Source: an uncultured Armatimonadota bacterium
Lineage (GTDB): Bacteria > Armatimonadota > Fimbriimonadia > Fimbriimonadales > Fimbriimonadaceae
NCBI GenBank assembly: GCA_903927345.1
Contig: CAIYMO010000022.1
Span: 1 to 61,079, forward strand
Length of the DNA stretch: 61,079 nt
Direction: 5' to 3'
Position 1 is the first letter of the stretch. Every line of letters begins with the position of its first letter. The position numbers and the translations under genes were made by a program. The notes beneath the pieces are model-generated. The model was not told where the DNA came from and ran no database searches. It saw only the letters and a program-made list of their open reading frames with translations. Below, one piece after another: positions 35,261 through 43,888 of the stretch.

Positions 35261-36646
35261 ATGTCCCTCGGTCGGCACTACGCGGCAGAGCATTTGCGAA
35301 CGCTTTTGCTTGATGAAGTTCAGCTCAAAGATGAGCAAGGGTTCCCTTCTCTGGGCGACTTCGCCGCTCGCATCAAAGCTGCCGACTTCACAGAATTACA
35401 TGTGATTGAAAGCGAACTCGAGGCTCTGTCCGAGCCTGAATCACTCAAAACGACTGAACCCCTGCACTGGGAAATCCCAACGCCTAAAGACTTCTGGCAG
35501 GATTGGAAGCCCTCTCCAGACGTCCTTGAGGACCGAATCCGGGGTGCCTGGTACGGGCGTATCGCAGGCTGCATTCTCGGAAAGCCCGTTGAGTGTCACG
35601 AGTTTTTCGCACGTCCTCAGTCGCTCCGGGCGTTTCTCGAGGCGACCGACCAATGGCCCCTGACCGACTTCATCAAACTCTGCGATCCCGAGATGGAGCG
35701 GTATGCAGGGCATAGATGTCATTTTAAGCCGTCAACGAAGGGCAACGTTCAATATGCGCAGAGCGATGACGATCTGCGCTACACCCTCGCCGGACTCCGA
35801 ATTCAAGCAAGCAGGATTGACAAGTCCAAACCCGGGATCGTGAGCTACTCTGTCCCCACTAGCCAAGATATCTTCAAATACTGGACGGCCCACTGGCTAC
35901 CAAACCACACCTTTACAGCCGAGCAGGCGACAATCTCAAACTCATACGCGTTTGGCCGCCCCCATGGATGGCTCTACGACGACGCGTCGGAAGAACAGAT
36001 GCTCGCGATGCGTCAATGGAGAAACCCCTACCGAGAATGGATCGGCGCCGCCATACGCGCCGATGGTTGGGCGTTCTCGCACGCCGGTAACCCTTATCAA
36101 GCAGCAATCGTCGCTCAACAAGATGCGCGCCTCACCCACGAGCGCAACGGTGAGTACAGCGAGATCTTCTTTGCCTCCTGGATCGCCGGGGCCTTCCGCT
36201 TTACCCTCGAGGAGTCATTCGAGATCGCGTTGAGCCTGATTCCCTCCGAGTGCCGCCTTGCGGTACTCGCCCGCGAACTTCATACGTTCTGCGCCACCCA
36301 ACCATCGTTCGATGAGTTCCTCGACCTCGTCGCCGCAAGGACGGGCCACTATAACGGTGTTCACGCCATCAACAACGCGGCCGTCTGTATCGGATCAATC
36401 TTTCTGAGTAAGGGCGACTTCGAAAAGGGGATCACAATGGCCGTGATGTGCGGACTTGATACAGATTGCAACGGGGCAACTGTCGGCAGCGTTCTTGGCG
36501 CTCACATTGGCGCTGCCGCAATGCCGACGGAGAAGTGGGTCAAGCCATTTAACGACACCATTGATTTTGAGTACGTGGGCGAGGAGCGCCAATCGATCGA
36601 CGCGCTTGCCGATTGGACGACTCAGCTATGGCTGGACCTCAATTGA
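35261..36646 (+). CDS. ADP-ribosylglycohydrolase-family protein
   Basis: A 461-aa member of the DraG/ARH family, all-alpha di-magnesium hydrolases that remove ADP-ribose from proteins or small molecules. The metal-site motifs are QSDDDLRYT (about residues 166-174) and CGLDTDCNGATVGSVLGA (about 405-422). GAWYGRIAGCILGKPVE is the usual first helix of the fold. An N-terminal extension of about 90 residues precedes it. No ADP-ribosyltransferase is seen nearby, so the substrate is open. Confidence 0.85.
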   Translation: MSLGRHYAAEHLRTLLLDEVQLKDEQGFPSLGDFAARIKAADFTELHVIESELEALSEPESLKTTEPLHWEIPTPKDFWQDWKPSPDVLEDRIRGAWYGRIAGCILGKPVECHEFFARPQSLRAFLEATDQWPLTDFIKLCDPEMERYAGHRCHFKPSTKGNVQYAQSDDDLRYTLAGLRIQASRIDKSKPGIVSYSVPTSQDIFKYWTAHWLPNHTFTAEQATISNSYAFGRPHGWLYDDASEEQMLAMRQWRNPYREWIGAAIRADGWAFSHAGNPYQAAIVAQQDARLTHERNGEYSEIFFASWIAGAFRFTLEESFEIALSLIPSECRLAVLARELHTFCATQPSFDEFLDLVAARTGHYNGVHAINNAAVCIGSIFLSKGDFEKGITMAVMCGLDTDCNGATVGSVLGAHIGAAAMPTEKWVKPFNDTIDFEYVGEERQSIDALADWTTQLWLDLN

Positions 36647-36649
36647 AAG

Positions 36650-36655
36650 TAAACT
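36650..36655 (+). promoter_or_regulatory. -10 box TAAACT ahead of miaA
   Basis: TAAACT, 6 nt (GAACCA), then ATC at 36662. It has the same geometry as the other leaderless genes here and supports 36662 as the miaA start. Confidence 0.5.
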
Positions 36656-36661
36656 GAACCA

Positions 36662-37537
36662 ATCAGCCCGTTCCTACTTACAATCCTTGGTCCAACCGCG
36701 TCTGGAAAATCTTCATTTGCCGAATCCCTCGCCGCAGAACACAACGCGGTCATCATCAACGGAGATGCGTTCCAGATGTACAGAGGAATGGACATCGGCA
36801 CCGCAAAGCCGAGGGACAAAAGCCGCTACGAGCTCCTCGACCTGAAGAACCCCGATGAAGAATTCGGTGTTGGCGAATACGTTCTTCTTGCCGCTGAACG
36901 TCTTCATCATCACTTCAACAACAACCAAAACGTGATACTGTGCGGAGGCACAGGGTTGTATGTCAGAGCTCTCATCGAAGAGTATCAAGACCTCTCCCCT
37001 GCCCCTTCCCCCGAGTTGCGCCGCGAATTAAGCGACCGGCCGCATGAGGAGTTAGTCGAGCAGCTTTGGAATCAGTTCCCCGAGGTCGCCGAGAAAACAG
37101 ACTTAAAGAACCGCATCCGGGTAACACGAGCCTTGGAGCGATGCCTCGCGCCCAAGGAGAGCATCCAGTTCTCTGTGCCAGCCTTCAACAAGAAGAAGAT
37201 CGCATTGATTCCGGATGTCGAAAATACCGAACAAAATATCCAGCATCGAACCTCGGAAATGTTGCAAAATGGCTGGGTAAACGAAGTTAAGAATCTTCTT
37301 AACGACGGCTACCGACCAGGAAACCCCGGATTTCGTGCGATTGGTTACAACACGATTGTTGACTTGCTGTACGGCGATATTGAAGAGGAAGAACTGGTTG
37401 CGACCATCGAAGCGGAGACGAGGAACTATGCCAAGCGACAACGCACGTGGCTTCGTTCTGAGCCCAGCCTAGAGGTTTTCAGCCATCTTTCGGCAGCGCG
37501 TGACGCAACTCAAGCGTGGTTCGAGAGTATGCATTAA
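36662..37537 (+). CDS. miaA: tRNA dimethylallyltransferase with a probable ATC start
   Basis: Adds dimethylallyl to A37 of tRNAs reading UNN codons. The frame holds the whole enzyme: P-loop LTILGPTASGKSSFAE, INGDAFQMYRGMDIGTAKP, CGGTGLYVRALI and C-terminal RNYAKRQRTWLRSEP. The first ATG (36776) would remove the P-loop. Upstream of it the frame is open only from 36653 and has no ATG, GTG or TTG. ATC at 36662 gives the normal N-terminus (SPFLLTILGP) and about 291 aa, and sits 6 nt after TAAACT. A base error for ATG is the alternative. Confidence 0.88.
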   Translation: MSPFLLTILGPTASGKSSFAESLAAEHNAVIINGDAFQMYRGMDIGTAKPRDKSRYELLDLKNPDEEFGVGEYVLLAAERLHHHFNNNQNVILCGGTGLYVRALIEEYQDLSPAPSPELRRELSDRPHEELVEQLWNQFPEVAEKTDLKNRIRVTRALERCLAPKESIQFSVPAFNKKKIALIPDVENTEQNIQHRTSEMLQNGWVNEVKNLLNDGYRPGNPGFRAIGYNTIVDLLYGDIEEEELVATIEAETRNYAKRQRTWLRSEPSLEVFSHLSAARDATQAWFESMH

Positions 37538-37549
37538 AGGATAATTCAA

Positions 37550-37819
37550 ATGGGTAAGGCAATCAACCTTCAAGATATGTTTCTGAACCAAGTCCGCAAG
37601 GAAGGGGTCAGTGTTACGGTCTATCTCACAAACAGCGTCCAGCTTCGAGGAAACGTCCGAGGCTTCGATGCATTCACGATTCTGCTTGACTCTCCAGGCA
37701 AACCGACTCAGTTGGTGTACAAGCACGCAGTGGCGTCCATCGTTCCTGCAAAGACGGTTGGAACATACCGGGCACCTGGTGAGCATGACGATCACCACAA
37801 CCATTCCGACGGCGAGTGA
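37550..37819 (+). CDS. hfq: RNA chaperone Hfq
   Basis: Ring-forming Sm-like protein that pairs small RNAs with mRNAs. Sm1 motif: [31 protein letters not shown] (in part; about residues 6-36); Sm2: [12 protein letters not shown] in place of the usual YKHAIST. The core is followed by a short His/Asp tail ([12 protein letters not shown]). 89 aa. The miaA-hfq order is widely conserved. SD AAAGGA precedes the ATG; the stop overlaps the dapF GTG. Confidence 0.94.
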   Translation: MGKAINLQDMFLNQVRKEGVSVTVYLTNSVQLRGNVRGFDAFTILLDSPGKPTQLVYKHAVASIVPAKTVGTYRAPGEHDDHHNHSDGE

Positions 37820-38622
37820 GCATCCCCTTCACTAAAATGCAAGGCATCGGCAACGACTTCGTCGTTATTGATACCTTGCGTGACTCAGTCTCACTCTCCG
37901 GGCTCCCTGCCCTCGCTCGGTCCGCCTGCAATCGCAAAACCGGCATCGGAGCAGATGGGCTGATCTTCGTTCTCAAGAAGGACGAGAAGCTCGAGATGGC
38001 GATGCTTAATCCTGACGGATCGCTGAGCGAAATGTGCGGCAACGGACTTAGGTGCTTCGCCCGCCTCGTTGTCGACCGAGGCTATGCCACCGGAACCTTC
38101 CCTGTTCTAACTGGAGCCGGAATGCTTTTGGTCACGGTCACTCCGGAAAGCCCCGAGACAGCAAATGCTTCAATTCAGGCAGTGATTGACATGGGCGAAG
38201 CAACCTTCCCCCTTGGCAGTTCGCTGATCGATTTAAACGATGGCTTCGAGGCGATTCATGTGAGCATGGGAAATCCCCACATCGTGATCATCACCCCTAA
38301 CGTTGATGCCATCCCCCTGGAAGAACTCGGACCCCAACTCGAGCATCATCCGCTCTTCCCAAACCGCACGAACGTTCACTTCGTCGAAGTGATTGGGCGA
38401 TCCGAAATCAAGCAGCGCACTTGGGAACGAGGAGCGGGAATCACGCTGGCGTGCGGGACTGGAGCTTGCGCGTGCGCCGTTGCAACCTCGGTCCTTAACT
38501 TAACAGACCGCTCCGTCCTCAACCACCTCCCTGGTGGAGATTTGCACCTTGAGTACAAAGAAAACGGGCACGTCATCATGACGGGCCCGGCTGAATACGT
38601 ATTTGAGGGTGAACTCTCTTAA
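37816..38622 (+). CDS. dapF: Diaminopimelate epimerase
   Basis: Converts LL-DAP to meso-DAP for lysine and peptidoglycan. The two catalytic cysteines are visible in [12 protein letters not shown] (about residue 75) and in [14 protein letters not shown] (about residue 217). The N-terminus [13 protein letters not shown] is diagnostic. The GTG start overlaps the hfq stop (GTGA), and the stop overlaps the converging PilZ gene by 4 nt. 268 aa. It supplies the substrate of the DAP-type MurE of this window. Confidence 0.95.
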   Translation: MSIPFTKMQGIGNDFVVIDTLRDSVSLSGLPALARSACNRKTGIGADGLIFVLKKDEKLEMAMLNPDGSLSEMCGNGLRCFARLVVDRGYATGTFPVLTGAGMLLVTVTPESPETANASIQAVIDMGEATFPLGSSLIDLNDGFEAIHVSMGNPHIVIITPNVDAIPLEELGPQLEHHPLFPNRTNVHFVEVIGRSEIKQRTWERGAGITLACGTGACACAVATSVLNLTDRSVLNHLPGGDLHLEYKENGHVIMTGPAEYVFEGELS

Positions 38623-39224
38623 GCAGCCTTCATCGCTCGCTCGAGATAAGCAAGGAATCGGTCGCGTGAGTCGCCGTAGAAGTCGATGAATTCAAGACCG
38701 TTTCCGCCTCGATTTGGATTGTCGTGCGCAACCATTGCCAACGCGGACATCTCTTCGCCGTCCACCTTGATGTGGAACTCAACGATTGAGCCCATCGTTA
38801 CGACAGGCTGAACATCAACCCACGCACCACCCATGCTTAGATCTCGGGTCACTCCCTGGCTGAGTGAAATTACTTGTGATCCCTTCATGTCGCAAACTGA
38901 GCGGATGCTGACCGAAGTCTCGATTGGATATCGTGGATAAACGCGACGATCCACTTCGGCGACGTGCGTTCGTTCAATGCTCAGCACGAAACCAGCTTTA
39001 TAGGGCTCCACACTGACCGCATCAGCTTCTCCCTTCATCACAGTCTCTTCGCGGTGCCAAACAAGCACGACGCTCTGCGGATACTTGATATCCTGAGTCC
39101 GCAGATCCTTTGTAAAGATCTTCAAGGGCTCTGCTGAGATGCACAATCCATTTACCGCCATCGGGCGGCCATCGATCATAAAGGCCACGATAACAGGTGA
39201 ATCGGGCGGCAAGTGCTTGGTCAT
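38619..39224 (-). CDS. PilZ-domain protein
   Basis: About 201 aa. The C-terminal PilZ domain has both c-di-GMP motifs: RRVYPRYPIETSVSIR (RxxxR, about residues 92-107) and TRDLSMGGAWVDV ([D/N]xSxxG). The N-terminal half is a beta-rich domain like the YcgR-N/PilZN type. It is likely a cytoplasmic c-di-GMP receptor linked to motility or envelope polysaccharide. Start at ATG 39224; an in-frame GTG at 39239 is possible. Confidence 0.87.
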   Translation of the reverse strand: MTKHLPPDSPVIVAFMIDGRPMAVNGLCISAEPLKIFTKDLRTQDIKYPQSVVLVWHREETVMKGEADAVSVEPYKAGFVLSIERTHVAEVDRRVYPRYPIETSVSIRSVCDMKGSQVISLSQGVTRDLSMGGAWVDVQPVVTMGSIVEFHIKVDGEEMSALAMVAHDNPNRGGNGLEFIDFYGDSRDRFLAYLERAMKAA

Positions 39225-39299
39225 TCCAGGGTTCGGCACGTTTTTGTTATCGGCAAACCCAGAGACAACCTAGAGAGCTTTTCCAAAAAAAAACTTTCT

Positions 39300-39779
39300 C
39301 TAGTCGCGCCCGTGAATTGCGCGATCAATCTCGCGCTTCGTATCTCGCTTTGCGATTGTCTCTCTCTTGTCGTAGTTCGCCTTACCGCGAACCATGGCAA
39401 TCTTCACCTTCGCCTTGCCGTGCTTAAAGTAAATCTCCAGCGGCACGATCGAAAATCCCTTCTCCATACTCTTTCGCTCGATCTGGATGATTTCCTTTCG
39501 GTGAAGTAAAAGCTTTCGGTCACGCCGACGCTCATGCGAGAAGTAGGTCGCCTTGTCATACGGCTCAATATCGACGTTCATCAACCACATCTCGTCGTTG
39601 ACTACCCGGCAGTACCCATCAGTCAGATTCCCCTTCCCGGAGAAGAGGCTCTTGACCTCACTTCCGACCAATACCATCCCAGCCTCGAATTCATCGAGGA
39701 CGTGATAGTCGTATCGAGCCTTCCGGTTTTGGATCGTTTTTGGTCCGGTCGCCTCTTTTTTGGTCTTGGCTTTTGCCAC
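39300..39779 (-). CDS. smpB: SsrA-binding protein SmpB
   Basis: tmRNA partner in trans-translation. Motifs: NRKARYDYHVLDEFEAGMVL (about residues 18-37), GSEVKSLFSGKGNLTDGY, and a basic C-terminal tail KANYDKRETIAKRDTKREID that enters the mRNA channel. 159 aa. GTG start with TAAACT ending 6 nt before it. The intergenic 39240-39299 that follows holds a CTAGAGA/TCTCTAG repeat around a 9-nt T-run. No ssrA gene is seen in the window. Confidence 0.95.
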   Translation of the reverse strand: MAKAKTKKEATGPKTIQNRKARYDYHVLDEFEAGMVLVGSEVKSLFSGKGNLTDGYCRVVNDEMWLMNVDIEPYDKATYFSHERRRDRKLLLHRKEIIQIERKSMEKGFSIVPLEIYFKHGKAKVKIAMVRGKANYDKRETIAKRDTKREIDRAIHGRD

Positions 39780-39785
39780 GAATCC

Positions 39786-39791
39786 AGTTTA
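39786..39791 (-). promoter_or_regulatory. -10 box TAAACT, leaderless smpB
   Basis: TAAACT, 6 nt (GGATTC), then the GTG at 39779 on the minus strand. Confidence 0.55.
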
Positions 39792-39852
39792 CTGTGCCAG
39801 GTATGCACTTTCTGGGAGCAATTGGCACCCCTTTTGGGTAATTTCTATGGAT

Positions 39853-40620
39853 ATGTCGCGCTATGCGTATGCAATTCTTCTGAGTCTGTTCGTCTCCGGG
39901 TGCAATAAGTCGGGAACAGATACGTCTTCGACCCCTTCTGGTGGTGATGCTCAACCCGCAGCTGCGGTAAAAGAGCTCAAGATTCAAGACCTAGAGCCCG
40001 GTAGCGGTCCTGCTGCTGCAGACGGTGATTTGGTCTTCGTTCTCTACCGAGGAACTCTCATGAACGGCACCGAGTTCGATGCCAACATGACATCCAAGTT
40101 TGAACCGATTGCGACCAAGGATCCATTTAGCCTAGTCATCGGAACTGGAAGCGTCATCAAAGGCTGGGACGAAGGTCTCGTTGGCACCAAGGAAGGAATG
40201 GTCCGAAGCCTCACCATCCCTTACGCTAAGGCGTACGGCGACGCTGGCTCTGGCGAAAAGATTCCACCAAAGGCTGACCTGAAGTTTGATGTCAAAGTCC
40301 TCAAAATCGTGAAGAAGGGCGAAGTGCCTGAGATCACCGCCAAAACGACAGCCCCTGGCACCGGAAACGCGATTACCGAGAACAGCAAAGTCGTCATCAA
40401 GTACACCGGCACCTTCCTCAACGGAAAAGTCTTCGACAAGCGAGACAAGATCGCCTTGACTCCGGTCAAGAACCTGGTTCCCGGTTTCAGCGACGCCTTG
40501 ATGGGCCTCAAGACCGGCGGCAAGCGCACGATCACCTTCCCTCCTGGATCAGTACAGTTCGTGGGAATCCAAGCTAACCAGTTCATGGTCGTTGAAGTCG
40601 AAGTTCTCGAAGTCAAATAA
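39853..40620 (+). CDS. Tandem FKBP-type peptidyl-prolyl isomerase lipoprotein
   Basis: About 255 aa. Signal peptide with lipobox LFVSGC, a short Ser/Thr/Pro linker, then two FKBP domains. The first (about residues 45-155) has LYRGTLMNGTEFDAN and VIKGWDEGLVGTKEGMVRSL. The second (about 165-255) has IKYTGTFLNGKVFDK and LVPGFSDALMGLKTGGKRTI. It should fold proteins in the periplasm. ATG 39853 is preferred (TAATTT 8 nt upstream); ATG 39847 is in frame. Confidence 0.87.
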   Translation: MSRYAYAILLSLFVSGCNKSGTDTSSTPSGGDAQPAAAVKELKIQDLEPGSGPAAADGDLVFVLYRGTLMNGTEFDANMTSKFEPIATKDPFSLVIGTGSVIKGWDEGLVGTKEGMVRSLTIPYAKAYGDAGSGEKIPPKADLKFDVKVLKIVKKGEVPEITAKTTAPGTGNAITENSKVVIKYTGTFLNGKVFDKRDKIALTPVKNLVPGFSDALMGLKTGGKRTITFPPGSVQFVGIQANQFMVVEVEVLEVK

Positions 40621-40635
40621 CCCTGAACCGCTCCC

Positions 40636-41367
40636 TTAGTGGAAGTAACTGGCTCCGTTGATGTCAATCACGGAGCCAGTTAAGTATTCGGACCCCGGCG
40701 AAAGCAGAAAACTCGCAACCTGTGCACAGTCAGCAGGTGACGCCATCCGACCTGCGGGAATCGTTTCCAGAATCTGAGGAAGCCGATCCTCCATTCCGTC
40801 TCGCGACATCGAGGTATCCACCCATCCCGGCGCGATTCCGAAGAAACGAATGTTGGATGCCGCGTACTCGACGCCGAGCGACCGAGTCATATTGATGAGC
40901 GCTGCCTTAGATGCCGCATACATAGATGCCCCAGCCTCCCCTCTAAAACCGACCCGGCTCGCGACATTCAGAATCTTGCCGCCATCATTCAATTCAAACT
41001 CTGCAACCGCGAGGTGCATGAGCTCGCACGGAGCCTCAAAGTTAATCCGAAACATTTGTCGCTGATGCTCAGCAAAGCGCTCGCTAGCATAAAACGGCAC
41101 TTGCTCGTAGACTCCGGCATTGTTCACAAGAATATTGATCGGACCCAGTGCAGTCGCACCGGTCCACAGCCGCTCGGTCTCTTTCGGCGAACTTAAATCG
41201 GCTTGGACAATCCCTAGACATGCAGAACCAAGTTCCTGTTGGAGTGCCTCAGCTTCAGCCTTAGATTTGGTGTAATGAAGAACGACCTGGCATCCATCCT
41301 TCACCAATCTTCGCGCAATCTCTGCTCCAATTCCTCTTGAACTTCCCGTGACTAGTGCATTTTTCAT
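40636..41367 (-). CDS. FabG-like short-chain dehydrogenase/reductase
   Basis: A 243-aa classical SDR: nucleotide motif LVTGSSRGIGAEIARR (about residues 5-20), NNAG, catalytic Ser in LNVASRVG and MYAASKAAL (YxxxK), then GIAPGWVDTSMS and TGSVIDINGASYF. It resembles 3-oxoacyl-ACP reductase, but its isolated place leaves the substrate open. TAGACT ends 7 nt before the ATG. Confidence 0.88.
   Translation of the reverse strand: MKNALVTGSSRGIGAEIARRLVKDGCQVVLHYTKSKAEAEALQQELGSACLGIVQADLSSPKETERLWTGATALGPINILVNNAGVYEQVPFYASERFAEHQRQMFRINFEAPCELMHLAVAEFELNDGGKILNVASRVGFRGEAGASMYAASKAALINMTRSLGVEYAASNIRFFGIAPGWVDTSMSRDGMEDRLPQILETIPAGRMASPADCAQVASFLLSPGSEYLTGSVIDINGASYFH
40646..40682. terminator. Perfect 13-bp hairpin in the convergent FKBP/SDR junction
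   Basis: TAACTGGCTCCGT (40646-40658) and its exact complement (40670-40682) enclose an 11-nt loop. It lies 26 nt past the FKBP stop and within the last codons of the converging SDR gene. It probably terminates FKBP transcription while coding the SDR tail. No T-run follows. Confidence 0.5.
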
Positions 41368-41374
41368 TAAAAGA

Positions 41375-41380
41375 AGTCTA
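41375..41380 (-). promoter_or_regulatory. -10 box TAGACT, leaderless SDR gene
   Basis: TAGACT, 7 nt, then the ATG at 41367 on the minus strand. Confidence 0.5.
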
Positions 41381-41411
41381 ACCCGAAAACCTTTCGAACC
41401 GATCCAACGTT

Positions 41412-42722
41412 ATGTCTATCATGATAAAGACAGCTTTGATTTGTGCTGGACTCGGCGCTGCCGGAGTGTTGGCGCTGCAAGCTGAGCCGAAACCCGCTCA
41501 GATAAAAGTGCAGACTCCCGACAAAGTCACTTACGCGGAGCATGTTGCACCCATCCTAAACAAGCACTGCGTCAGCTGTCACCGTCCTGGCGATGTGGCT
41601 CCTTTCTCGCTAGTCGGCTTTGATGCTGCGAAGAAGCAACACTCGATGGTTGCTAGCTCAACGGAGGCTAAGCGAATGCCACCTTGGAAGGCCGTCGAGG
41701 GTTACGGTGAGTTCAAGGGCGAGAACCGACTGAGCCCAACCGAAATTGCGATTTTGAAAAAATGGTCGCTCCAAAATGCCGCCCGGGGGGATGCAAAGAA
41801 GGAACCACCAACACCTGAATTTCCGAAGTCGGAATGGTCGCACGGCAAGCCTGACCGGGTCATTGAGCTTCCAAAGCCTTTTGAACTCGAGGCGGAAGGA
41901 CCCGATGTCTATCGCAACTTCGTCTTCGATCTCGGGAACACCGAGGATGTTTACGTCAAGGCCATGGACGTCCGCCCGGGCAACAAGCAGGTTGTTCACC
42001 ACGTTATCGCGTACCTAGACGAGTCAGGCCGGTCCGTCGAGCTCGAAAAGAATAGCCCTGACGATCAGCCAGGTTACAGCACGAGTGGAGGCGGAGTTGG
42101 AATCGTTCCCTCTGGCGCCCTCGGAGGCTGGGCCCCAGGAGTCATGGTTCAAGAGACAGAACCCGGGGTTGCCTTCCGCATCAAGCCCGGCACCAAGGTC
42201 GTTGTCCAAGTCCACTATCACAAATCCGGAAAGCCTGAAAAGGATCAGACCAAGCTGGCCCTCTACTACGCGAAGGAAAAGATTGAGCGTACGAGGGAAA
42301 TCTTCTGGGCAGCAAACCCGATGTTCAGAATCCCTGCAGGCGCAAAAGCCCACCCAGTGAGCTGGACAATCCCGATCCCTGCCGATGTGACCGTTTATAC
42401 AGTCATGCCCCACATGCACCTTCTCGGTAAGTCGATGAAGGCCCACATTGTCACACCCCAAGGAAGCAAGGTTCCCTTGGTCTGGGTTGACAGCTGGGAC
42501 TTCAACTGGCAGCTGGTCTACACGCTCAAATCGCCGCTTGAAGTCAAACGCGGCTCGAAGCTAGTTATCGATGCGGTTTACGACAACTCGAAGGACAACT
42601 TCAACAATCCCAATAACCCACCCAGAGCCGTCACTTGGGGTGAGCAAACCACAGACGAGATGGCGTTGTTGGTTCTCGGTTACTCAGCCGACAGTGGCGG
42701 AAAGATGCGACGACGAGGCTAA
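41412..42722 (+). CDS. Cytochrome c fused to copper type II monooxygenase-like domain
   Basis: A 436-aa exported protein. After a signal segment comes a c-type heme site, CVSCH (about residues 53-57), in a short cytochrome domain. The rest resembles the C-terminal half of copper type II ascorbate-dependent monooxygenases: HHVIAYL, VQVHYH, MPHMHLLGKSM and a late Met (DEMALL), a plausible His/Met copper site. Related two-domain proteins occur in Acidobacteria and Planctomycetes with unknown substrate. It ends in a 4-nt overlap with the DD-carboxypeptidase gene. Confidence 0.78.
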   Translation: MSIMIKTALICAGLGAAGVLALQAEPKPAQIKVQTPDKVTYAEHVAPILNKHCVSCHRPGDVAPFSLVGFDAAKKQHSMVASSTEAKRMPPWKAVEGYGEFKGENRLSPTEIAILKKWSLQNAARGDAKKEPPTPEFPKSEWSHGKPDRVIELPKPFELEAEGPDVYRNFVFDLGNTEDVYVKAMDVRPGNKQVVHHVIAYLDESGRSVELEKNSPDDQPGYSTSGGGVGIVPSGALGGWAPGVMVQETEPGVAFRIKPGTKVVVQVHYHKSGKPEKDQTKLALYYAKEKIERTREIFWAANPMFRIPAGAKAHPVSWTIPIPADVTVYTVMPHMHLLGKSMKAHIVTPQGSKVPLVWVDSWDFNWQLVYTLKSPLEVKRGSKLVIDAVYDNSKDNFNNPNNPPRAVTWGEQTTDEMALLVLGYSADSGGKMRRRG

Positions 42723-43888
42723 AAGAGACTTTTGCTTCGTCGTCGGAACGTTCCGCGACGCCATCCCACAAAAGTAATTCCCGCCGCGCTTAATCCCAAA
42801 GCGGGAAGGTTCAGAACGCCCTTCTTCCCTACCAACGGCACCGGTTCATCCGACGCCGCATACAGAGGCAGTTTCTGAACGTAACCATCTTTGTCCTTAA
42901 CGACAAAGGAACCGACACGGTCGCCCTTCTTGAACGGGCGTAATTCCTTCTTGGCTTCGATCGAGGTTTCAACCAGATCTCCGCTTCGGTGGACGCAAGC
43001 GTAAGCAGGTTCCCGCAATTCAACCGAGCACGTCAGACCCGTTGGCTTCACCATCTCGGGACTCAGAATTCCACTCGGCTGCTGAACCTTGAGCTCGTAC
43101 TCCGAAAATGCCCAGTCCATCATTTTTTTGTGGTCATCCTTCCACTTCGGACCGAACAAAATCGAGTCGATCACTCTCATCCCATCCCGTGTTGCACTTC
43201 CAACGTAGGTGTGCCCCGCAGGAACCGTGTATCCCGTCTTAATTCCGTCGGCACTGGGATCCAACCAGAGGAATTTATTCTTGCTCTCCATCCGGCGATC
43301 CGCAGTGTTCTTGCTCCGCTCAATCACCTTGACCTTTGTTCTCGCGATCTCGCGGAAGTCCTCTCGCTTCATGGCCTCCCTGGCGATCAGGCAAAGATCA
43401 AGTGGGCTGGTTGCGTGCGCGCGATCATGAAGACCATTCGGAGTCACGAAGTTTGTGTTCTTGCATCCGATCTGCTTCGCCCGAGCATTCATGAGTTGAG
43501 CAAATGCTGCGACCGATCCAGAGATGTGCTTCGCTACCGAGTAACAACCATCGTTGGCCGAACGCAACATCAGGGCGTACGCCAGGCTCCTAGCCCGAAC
43601 CCGTTCCCCTGGCTGCAAATGCATGCTCGCCTCGCCAACTTTGAGAATTTCCGGTGGAGCCACGATCACCTCGTCCGGTTTGCATTTCTCCAAAAGCAGG
43701 AGGGTCGTCAATATCTTTGTCGTACTCGCCGGATACCGAGGAACCGAAACATCGCGCCCCCAAAGGAGCTTGCCTGTTTTTTCCTCAATAATTGCCCCAC
43801 CATAGCAGGTCGTCGAACGAAGTGGATGGTTCGACTCAAATGCACCGGGGCGGCTCAATGCAATGGCGATCACACCAGCAACAAACAC
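42719..43888 (-). CDS. D-alanyl-D-alanine carboxypeptidase (PBP5/DacA family)
   Basis: Serine peptidase S11 that removes terminal D-Ala from stem peptides. Motifs: PASTTKILT (SxxK, about residue 57), RSANDG (SxN) and GIKTGYT (KTG). A hydrophobic N-terminus (MFVAGVIAIAL) is followed by the catalytic domain and a PBP5-type C-terminal beta domain. The end is hydrophobic (LGLSAAGITFVGW) then basic (RRGTFRRRSK), a likely membrane anchor. The GTG start shares its G with the scpB TAG. 389 aa. Confidence 0.9.
   Translation of the reverse strand: MFVAGVIAIALSRPGAFESNHPLRSTTCYGGAIIEEKTGKLLWGRDVSVPRYPASTTKILTTLLLLEKCKPDEVIVAPPEILKVGEASMHLQPGERVRARSLAYALMLRSANDGCYSVAKHISGSVAAFAQLMNARAKQIGCKNTNFVTPNGLHDRAHATSPLDLCLIAREAMKREDFREIARTKVKVIERSKNTADRRMESKNKFLWLDPSADGIKTGYTVPAGHTYVGSATRDGMRVIDSILFGPKWKDDHKKMMDWAFSEYELKVQQPSGILSPEMVKPTGLTCSVELREPAYACVHRSGDLVETSIEAKKELRPFKKGDRVGSFVVKDKDGYVQKLPLYAASDEPVPLVGKKGVLNLPALGLSAAGITFVGWRRGTFRRRSKSLF

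Noticed and set aside
36776-37537. miaA starting at the first ATG
   Set aside because: It would delete the ATP-binding P-loop that is encoded in frame directly upstream.
39269-39301. Intrinsic terminator of smpB at the 9-nt T-run
   Set aside because: The T-run is in the loop of the CTAGAGA/TCTCTAG repeat, not after a stem, so the standard terminator order is not met.
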